This document shows, piece by piece, positions 1 through 4,342 of a stretch of 8,688 nucleotides of DNA (positions are counted from its first letter, which is position 1; every line of letters starts with the position of its first letter). Made by a program: the position numbers and the translations under genes. Origin of the DNA: Deltaproteobacteria bacterium (GTDB taxonomy: Bacteria; Desulfobacterota; UBA8473); the NCBI GenBank assembly GCA_030643245.1, contig DAOWME010000123.1, positions 1-8,688 of the forward strand, in the 5' to 3' direction. The notes under the pieces were generated by a model. It worked only from the letters and a program-made list of their open reading frames with translations, had not been told where the DNA came from and did no database searches.

Positions 1-9
1 CAGCTTTAG

Positions 10-60
10 ACTGTTCTTTCTTTATGCTCACTTAGATGCGAGTTCTGCACGGGTTAAAAT
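10..60 (+). repeat. Possible degraded copy of the 110-bp repeat (right end only)
   Basis: The segment CTGCACGGGTTAAAA at 45-59 nearly matches the right end of the copy at 1702-1811 (CTGCACGGGTTGAAAA). CTGTTC at 11-16 and a CACTT at 29-33 sit in the same order as in the full copies, but the stretch between them is shorter. A short near-palindrome (GGTTAAAATTTAACC, 52-66) overlaps its edge. The similarity is convincing only over about 15 bases, so this is tentative. Confidence 0.3.
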
Positions 61-134
61 TTAACCACCGTTGAATCATCCATAATTTCAAAAATGTAAA
101 CCGATGTATGAAGGATGCCAAATATATGACATTA

Positions 135-181
135 TTTTTTGACAACGAAGTATAGCCGAAGCGTGTCTGTGTGTCAAAGAA
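135..181. repeat. Short inverted repeat (TTTGACA/TGTCAAA)
   Basis: TTTGACA at 138-144 is the perfect reverse complement of TGTCAAA at 172-178. Pairing can extend three more steps outward through a T-G wobble, with a 27-base loop. It contains a TTGACA but no matching -10 element 16-18 bases downstream, so I do not read it as a promoter. It may be a small dispersed repeat; function unknown. Confidence 0.35.
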
Positions 182-206
182 ATTTCAGTTGGCGCCCAGC
201 TATTTA

Positions 207-347
207 GTGTCCATCCAGAAATGAGATATTTTTTGCAAGGTCAAGGAAGACGAAGATTTTAACCGCAAGAATACAGTGGGTATTTTGAGGGTTAAAATCT
301 GAGTCTGACGCAGAGATTGCGGAAAATAGCCATTTCTGCATGGAAAC
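207..347. repeat. ~140-bp imperfect palindromic element
   Basis: The two halves are near reverse complements about a centre at 277. The outer block TCCATCCAGAAATG (210-223) pairs with CATTTCTGCATGGA (331-344) with one mismatch. A middle block around 227-238 pairs with 317-327 (TATTTT..GCAA shared). GATTTTAACC (255-264) pairs perfectly with GGTTAAAATC (290-299), and AATAC (270-274) pairs with GTATT (280-284) around a 5-base loop. It carries no ORF of note. Such a structure fits a fold-back MITE or a long hairpin. It ends four bases before the rsmG promoter -35 box. Assignment to a known family is not possible from the sequence alone. Confidence 0.7.
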
Positions 348-350
348 CAG

Positions 351-379
351 TTGACATTACACCGTATATCTCCTAAACT
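351..379 (+). promoter_or_regulatory. Predicted sigma70-type promoter for rsmG
   Basis: A perfect -35 hexamer TTGACA (351-356) is followed after 17 bases by TAAACT (374-379), which matches 4 of 6 positions of TATAAT. The start site would fall near 386, giving an rsmG leader of about 140 bases. The inverted repeat copy at 384 lies essentially at that start site. Confidence 0.55.
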
Positions 380-383
380 TTTT

Positions 384-454
384 TAACCTGTGCAATTACG
401 CAAACCCAATATGTTGAAGTTTCTCTGATGATTCAGTCAACAGAATTGCGTTAG
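384..454 (-). repeat. Inverted, shortened copy of the 110-bp repeat family
   Basis: Read on the minus strand, 384-454 matches positions 1741-1811 of the intact copy at about 60 of 71 bases with no gap. Beyond 454 the match to the rest of the element is lost, although GAGGCCGAAAT (459-469) resembles the missing terminus (CAGGTCGAAAT). An internal deletion of some 25-30 bp is therefore possible, with the copy ending near 466. It lies in the predicted rsmG leader, about 60 bases before the TTG start. Confidence 0.75.
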
Positions 455-525
455 GGGCGAGGCCGAAATATTTTGAAACAGATCCGTTAAGAAATGCCTT
501 TGAAGGTTAACAAGGTAGGCCTAAA

Positions 526-1185
526 TTGAAAGAATTCATTGATGAAGTCCTTTTTAACGGGGCCCAAAAGGCAAACGTCTCGCTGACTACCAAACAGATT
601 AACTTATTTAAAACCTACCTGACGGAGATTAGGAAATGGAGCGCCAAGATAAATATAACCACTATACGCAACGATTTGGAAATCCTGATTAAGCATTTTG
701 TGGATTCCCTTTTCCCATTAGAATACATACCCCAAGACGCTTCCGTATTGGACGTCGGTTCAGGAGGGGGGTTCCCTGGTATACCTTTGAAGATTGCCAG
801 CCCGTCTCTGTACCTCACTTTACTCGATTCCACACAAAAAAAAGTAAACTTTCAAAAACACATCATACGGCTCCTAAGGCTGTACAACATCGAGGCGGTG
901 CACGGAAGGGCCGAAGACAAAGATATACATAGACGAATTGCTTCGCCGTTTGATGTGATTATCTCAAGGGCTTTCTCAGGTTTGGGAAGGTTCTTGTCTA
1001 TTGGAAAGCCTTATCTAAAAAGAGAAGGGCTGCTGATAGCCATGAGGGGAAGATACGGAAAAAGACAATTGGCTGACGATGCTGAGATCTTGGTACGCCT
1101 GAGGTTACGTCTTGTAAACGCAGTTGAGTTTTCCCTACCATACCTAAATGACAGGAGAACCCTTCTTATATTCACCAAACAGTAA
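526..1185 (+). CDS. rsmG: 16S rRNA (guanine-N7)-methyltransferase RsmG (GidB)
   Basis: RsmG uses S-adenosylmethionine to methylate N7 of the guanine at E. coli position G527 of 16S rRNA, in the cytoplasm. The protein is 219 aa, close to the usual ~205-240. An N-terminal helical part (about 1-60) holds the family stretch W-x-x-K-I-N-I-T-T-I-R (38-48) and HFVDSL (57-62). The Rossmann methyltransferase core follows, with SAM motif I VLDVGSGGGFPGIPL (74-88), the acidic LLDS (99-102) ending the second strand, and ISRAF (146-150). The start is TTG: an in-frame TAA at 508-510 leaves no other start codon upstream, there is no nearby in-frame ATG, and AAGG-T-AGG (512-519) sits 6 bases before it. It stands alone here, without mnmG, parA or parB beside it. 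Loss of this enzyme is known to give low-level streptomycin resistance in several bacteria. Confidence 0.95.
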   Translation: MKEFIDEVLFNGAQKANVSLTTKQINLFKTYLTEIRKWSAKINITTIRNDLEILIKHFVDSLFPLEYIPQDASVLDVGSGGGFPGIPLKIASPSLYLTLLDSTQKKVNFQKHIIRLLRLYNIEAVHGRAEDKDIHRRIASPFDVIISRAFSGLGRFLSIGKPYLKREGLLIAMRGRYGKRQLADDAEILVRLRLRLVNAVEFSLPYLNDRRTLLIFTKQ

Positions 1186-1301
1186 GGGACGAGGAAGTGT
1201 TAAGAGGAATCGCCGATTGCCGGGATCTTTTCTTTTCAAAGGATATATTATGTGGTATAGTTTTTATTAGCTATACAGGCTGACACAGGATCAAATTTTT
1301 G

Positions 1302-1411
1302 CGACCTGTGCAGTTGGTCAGGTTTACCGCTTGCCAGCGCTTAACGCAATGCTGTTCACTTATTCATCAGAGACACTTCAAGATACCAGGGTTGAGTAAC
1401 TGCACAGGTCG
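1302..1411 (+). repeat. 110-bp repeat with terminal inverted repeats, copy 1 (MITE-like)
   Basis: The left end CGACCTGTGCAGTT is the exact reverse complement of the right end AACTGCACAGGTCG, giving 14-bp perfect terminal inverted repeats on a 110-bp unit. The interior carries no ORF. It matches the copy at 1702-1811 over its whole length without gaps (about 92 of 110 bases). AATTTTT occurs at 1294-1300, one base before the left end, and again at 1412-1418 directly after the right end. This could be a 7-bp target-site duplication. Size, inverted ends, lack of coding capacity and dispersed copies fit a miniature inverted-repeat element whose transposase lies elsewhere. A structured intergenic RNA repeat is the alternative. 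Confidence 0.8.
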
Positions 1412-1447
1412 AATTTTTGATGTTAAAAGGCCAAATTGTCAAAAATT
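1412..1447. repeat. AT-rich 9-bp inverted repeat next to repeat copy 1
   Basis: AATTTTTGA (1412-1420) is the perfect reverse complement of TCAAAAATT (1439-1447), with an 18-base loop. A T-run continues to 1451. The stem is all A-T except one G-C pair, so it would be a weak terminator at best. The left arm doubles as the possible target-site duplication of the adjacent repeat. Confidence 0.35.
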
Positions 1448-1467
1448 TTTTAGCCCGATAAAATCGC

Positions 1468-1531
1468 TGCGAAGGTGGGAATCCAGGAGATTGGGCGGTA
1501 GCTATGGATTCCCGCCTTCGCGGGAATGACA
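1468..1531. repeat. REP-like palindromic repeat, paired form
   Basis: 1505-1531 contains a compact hairpin: ATTCCCGC (1508-1515), loop CTTC, GCGGGAAT (1520-1527). A second, inverted and slightly diverged arm lies at 1468-1485 (TGCGAAGGTGGGAATCCA). It pairs with 1505-1522 at 16 of 18 positions around a ~19-base loop, so the unit is a double-arm palindrome. The 27 bases at 1505-1531 recur exactly at 8636-8662. Repeats with a CCCGCCTTCGCGGG core are widespread extragenic palindromes in proteobacteria-like genomes. Confidence 0.75.
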
Positions 1532-1640
1532 TTGGTGGTGTTCTACTTTCTTTCACATCAAACACTTGATACATGACACGACACTTTAGATAGGATCGTG
1601 GAGATACTGGCACAGCACTGAGTCCATATTCGTAAGGTTC

Positions 1641-1656
1641 ATACTATATATAGTAT
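1641..1656. promoter_or_regulatory. Perfect 16-bp palindrome upstream of the gyrB promoter
   Basis: ATACTATATATAGTAT is its own reverse complement with no mismatch and ends five bases before the predicted gyrB -35 hexamer. The position suits an operator for a dimeric regulator, or an AT-rich upstream element that aids RNA polymerase or melts under negative supercoiling. Which of these, if any, applies cannot be told from the sequence. Confidence 0.45.
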
Positions 1657-1661
1657 TTTCA

Positions 1662-1690
1662 TTGACTTCTACTACATTATCTTGTATATT
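1662..1690 (+). promoter_or_regulatory. Predicted sigma70-type promoter for gyrB-gyrA operon
   Basis: TTGACT (1662-1667) and TATATT (1685-1690), each one base from consensus, are separated by the ideal 17 bases. TG immediately precedes the -10. The start would be near 1697, leaving a leader of about 184 bases before the gyrB ATG. That leader begins within a few bases of the 110-bp repeat copy 2. Confidence 0.65.
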
Positions 1691-1701
1691 ATAAGAAAAT
1701 T

Positions 1702-1811
1702 CGACCTGTGCAGTTGGGCAAGTTTACCGTTTGCCGACACTTAACGCAATTCTGTTAACTGAAACATCAGAGACACTTCAAGACATTAGGTTTGTGTAAC
1801 TGCACGGGTTG
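1702..1811 (+). repeat. 110-bp repeat with terminal inverted repeats, copy 2, in the gyrB leader
   Basis: It has the same length and orientation as the copy at 1302-1411, with about 84% identity. The left end is CGACCTGTGCAGTT and the right end AACTGCACGGGTTG. The two right-end bases that differ from copy 1 (1806 A to G, 1810 C to T) break perfect DNA symmetry. As RNA, both still pair through G-U, so all 14 terminal positions remain paired in a transcript. It lies between the predicted promoter and the gyrB ribosome binding site, so it should be transcribed as most of the 5' leader. The last three bases form a TTG that opens an in-frame extension of gyrB. Confidence 0.8.
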
Positions 1812-1880
1812 AAAAAAGTTTTACTTCTCAAGAAATCGAGGTATGAAGTTAAAATTCTAACCGATCAGGGTAGGTTAAAA

Positions 1881-4292
1881 ATGAGCAGTGCCTATAATGC
1901 AGACAAGATTAAGGTATTGGAAGGGCTTGAAGCAGTAAGGAAAAGACCTGCAATGTACATCGGGTCAACAGAGGGCAGGGGGCTTCACCACCTGGTATAT
2001 GAAGCGGTTGACAACAGTATCGATGAAGCGTTGGCTGGTTATTGCGACAAAATAGACACCGTCATACACATAGACAACAGCATTACCATTGAAGATAACG
2101 GGAGAGGGATACCTGTCGACCTGCATAAATCTGAAGGGAAGCCTGCTGTAGAGGTGGTAATGACCACACTTCACGCCGGGGGGAAATTTGACAACGAGAC
2201 CTACAGCGTGTCCGGGGGGTTACACGGGGTTGGGATATCCGTGGTAAATGCCCTGTCAGAGCATCTGGAGTTGGAAATCAGAAGGGATGGCAGAGTTTAC
2301 CACCAGATTTACGAAAGGGGTGAGCCTAAGACATCACTAGAGGTTACAGGTGAAACCGGACGAAGGGGAACTAAGATCACCTTCAAACCTGATTATGAAA
2401 TCTTTGAAGATACGGATTTTAGTTTTGACACCCTTTCCCAGAGATTCCGTGAGCTCTCTTTCTTGAACAAAGGGGTGCGGATTACCATCAAAGACGAAAG
2501 GTTCGAGAAGAAACATGAGTTTCATTACGAAGGTGGTATCGCTTCCTTCGTTGAACACCTAAACAGGAACAAGGGCGTCATCCATCCCAAACCCATATAT
2601 TTTGAAGGGAAGAGGGAAGGGGTTGACATAGAAATCGCGCTCCAATTCAACATCGGCTACAGTGAAAGCATTTTCTCCTTTGTCAATACGATCAACACAT
2701 CTGAAGGTGGGACCCACCTGAGCGGATTCAAGTCGGCCCTCACCCGCACAGTCAATTCATACGCAGTCAACAGCCAAATGGCCAAGAATTTCAAGGAGAG
2801 TCTCTCCGGTGAGGACATCAGAGAAGGGTTGACGGCGGTCTTGAGTGTTAAGGTCCCTTTCCCCCAATTTGAGGGACAGACCAAGACCAAACTGGGTAAT
2901 AGCGAGGTAAGGGGACTGGTAGAGGGTTTCCTCAATGAAAGGTTGGGCATCTATCTGGAAGAAAACCCCAGTATTGCCAAGAAAATCCTGTCAAAAGCCA
3001 TCGATGCGGCCAGGGCCAGAGACGCGGCAAAAAGGGCCAAAGACCTGGTCAGACGAAAAAATGCCCTTGAAGTCAGCTCACTGCCGGGCAAATTGGCTGA
3101 TTGTCAAGAAAAGGACCCTGCCAGAAGCGAAATCTATCTGGTAGAGGGTGAGTCTGCCGGGGGATCTGCAAAACAGGGAAGGGATCGGAGAAACCAGGCC
3201 ATACTACCCCTGAGGGGAAAGATATTGAATGTTGAAAAGTCCAGATTTGACAAGATGTTACAAAGCCAGGAAATAAAGACACTGATCACAGCGCTGGGTG
3301 CAGGGATAAGCAATCTCGATTATGACCCGGCAAAACTTCGTTACCACAGCATTATAATCATGACCGACGCTGACGTCGATGGTTCTCATATTCGAACCTT
3401 GCTCTTGACTTTCTTTTATCGCCAGATGCCTGATCTTATAGAAAAGGGGAATCTCTATATCGCTCAGCCTCCCCTGTTCAAGGTTAAGAAAGGTAAGCAA
3501 CAGAAATATATCAAAGACGAAATCTCCATGGAGAATTATCTGTTGGAGTCCGGAGTGGAGAACGTAAGACTGGTTACCAGTGAGGCTCAATCCCCCATCT
3601 CCGGTGTTCGCCTGACGAATCTGATGAGGAAGGTGCTCGGGTATAAAAAGATCCTTGAGAAAGTCGAAAAGAAAGGAAAAGATAAGAACATAATCAATGC
3701 CCTTACTCAGCATGGTTATTTTACGAAAGAAACCCTGAAGGATAGAGGAAAACTCACCAGCATTATGTGCGAGGTTCGAAGCAGTGTGAGCGCATTACAG
3801 AAGCAAATTCCGGAGATTGAATTTGAAATCTCAGAGGATATGGAGCATAACTGTTTTGAAGTTCAATGCACCTCATGGGGCAACGGGTCTCCCCGGAAGA
3901 CAGTTATCGATTTTGATCTCCTCAATTCTCCAGAGTTTGAAGAATTGCGAAAACTGTCGAAAGGCTTCGAAATCACGGGCAAGCCACCTCTCGTAGTTGA
4001 AGATAACGGTAACAGGTTTGACGTAAACACCCTGGAAGAGGTATTTGAACATATCCTTTCAGTCGCAAAGAAAGGCCATGATATACAGAGATACAAAGGG
4101 TTGGGAGAGATGAATCCGGATCAGCTCTGGGAGACCACGATGAACCCGGAGGCCAGGACATTACTCCAGGTGAGGGTAGAAGATGCGGTCGAGGCAGACG
4201 CTATCTTCACTGTCTTGATGGGAGACCAGGTTGAACCCAGAAGGGAATTCATCTATAACCATGCCCTATACGTCAAGAATCTCGATATATGA
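1881..4292 (+). CDS. gyrB: DNA gyrase subunit B (ATPase and TOPRIM subunit)
   Basis: GyrB hydrolyses ATP to drive negative supercoiling by the A2B2 gyrase. The protein is 803 aa. The GHKL ATPase domain has catalytic E41 with D43-N44, EDNGRGIP (71-78) and the lid SGGLHGVG (111-118). R135 matches the aminocoumarin-contact R136 of E. coli. The transducer carries QTKTKLGN (333-340), whose K335 matches the ATP-contacting K337. TOPRIM has EGESAGGSAKQGR (from 422), PLRGKILNVEK (443-453) and DADVD (496-500), followed by a ~170-residue insert (about 555-725) as in Gram-negative GyrB, then RYKGLGEM (737-744). ATG 1881 is preferred because AGG (1872-1874) precedes it by 6 bases and the protein then begins like other GyrBs. 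An in-frame TTG at 1809 would add 24 unrelated residues read partly from a repeat. Oddity: E424 replaces the usual Asp of EGDSAGG (E. coli D426). Confidence 0.97.
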   Translation: MSSAYNADKIKVLEGLEAVRKRPAMYIGSTEGRGLHHLVYEAVDNSIDEALAGYCDKIDTVIHIDNSITIEDNGRGIPVDLHKSEGKPAVEVVMTTLHAGGKFDNETYSVSGGLHGVGISVVNALSEHLELEIRRDGRVYHQIYERGEPKTSLEVTGETGRRGTKITFKPDYEIFEDTDFSFDTLSQRFRELSFLNKGVRITIKDERFEKKHEFHYEGGIASFVEHLNRNKGVIHPKPIYFEGKREGVDIEIALQFNIGYSESIFSFVNTINTSEGGTHLSGFKSALTRTVNSYAVNSQMAKNFKESLSGEDIREGLTAVLSVKVPFPQFEGQTKTKLGNSEVRGLVEGFLNERLGIYLEENPSIAKKILSKAIDAARARDAAKRAKDLVRRKNALEVSSLPGKLADCQEKDPARSEIYLVEGESAGGSAKQGRDRRNQAILPLRGKILNVEKSRFDKMLQSQEIKTLITALGAGISNLDYDPAKLRYHSIIIMTDADVDGSHIRTLLLTFFYRQMPDLIEKGNLYIAQPPLFKVKKGKQQKYIKDEISMENYLLESGVENVRLVTSEAQSPISGVRLTNLMRKVLGYKKILEKVEKKGKDKNIINALTQHGYFTKETLKDRGKLTSIMCEVRSSVSALQKQIPEIEFEISEDMEHNCFEVQCTSWGNGSPRKTVIDFDLLNSPEFEELRKLSKGFEITGKPPLVVEDNGNRFDVNTLEEVFEHILSVAKKGHDIQRYKGLGEMNPDQLWETTMNPEARTLLQVRVEDAVEADAIFTVLMGDQVEPRREFIYNHALYVKNLDI

Positions 4293-4342
4293 GCATACAA
4301 GGCGGGGGTTGAGAAGTTACACCAAGAACGCCTGAGGAGCAT

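Larger units (their letters stand above)
1..525. other. Repeat-rich non-coding region upstream of rsmG
   Basis: No convincing gene is present on either strand. The stretch holds, in order: a possible repeat remnant (about 10-60), an inverted repeat (135-181), a ~140-bp imperfect palindrome (207-347), a promoter (351-379) and an inverted partial copy of the 110-bp repeat family (384-454). It is AT-rich compared with the genes. In many bacteria rsmG follows mnmG near the replication origin. No mnmG is seen here and I find no TTATCCACA-type DnaA boxes, so this is not supported as an origin. Confidence 0.7.
1186..1880. other. 695-bp intergenic region between rsmG and gyrB
   Basis: No gene is supported here. 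The stretch is AT-rich and contains two 110-bp repeat copies, a REP-like hairpin, an AT-rich inverted repeat, a perfect 16-bp palindrome, the predicted gyrB promoter and the gyrB ribosome binding site, all listed separately. Just after rsmG, a 4-bp bulged stem near 1210-1227 precedes TCTTTTCTTTTC. This is too weak to call a terminator. GTATAG (1255-1260) and CTATAC (1271-1276) form another small stem. Confidence 0.7.

Noticed and set aside
1..525. Chromosomal replication origin next to rsmG
   Set aside because: rsmG and gyrB often lie near oriC, but I find no DnaA-box cluster, no dnaA, dnaN or mnmG, and the AT-rich DNA is explained by repeats.
1299..1613. Short open frames on both strands across the rsmG-gyrB spacer
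   Set aside because: They run through repeat elements and the REP-like palindrome, have no family resemblance or clear ribosome binding site, and overlap each other on opposite strands.
1302..1811. Exactly 400 bp between the starts of repeat copies 1 and 2 as evidence of a tandem duplication
   Set aside because: The 290 bases between the copies and the flanks outside them show no matching sequence, so a 400-bp unit was not duplicated. The round spacing is probably chance.
384..1811. CRISPR array from the repeated 110-bp units
   Set aside because: The units are too long, too diverged, in mixed orientation and irregularly spaced, and no cas gene is present.
1809..1880. A 24-residue N-terminal extension of gyrB from TTG 1809
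   Set aside because: The TTG is the last triplet of a repeat element, no ribosome binding site fits it, and the extension does not look like GyrB. ATG 1881 has an AGG at the right distance and gives a standard GyrB N-terminus.
3258..3713. A 151-codon minus-strand open frame inside gyrB
   Set aside because: It lies wholly opposite conserved GyrB TOPRIM coding sequence and resembles no protein family.
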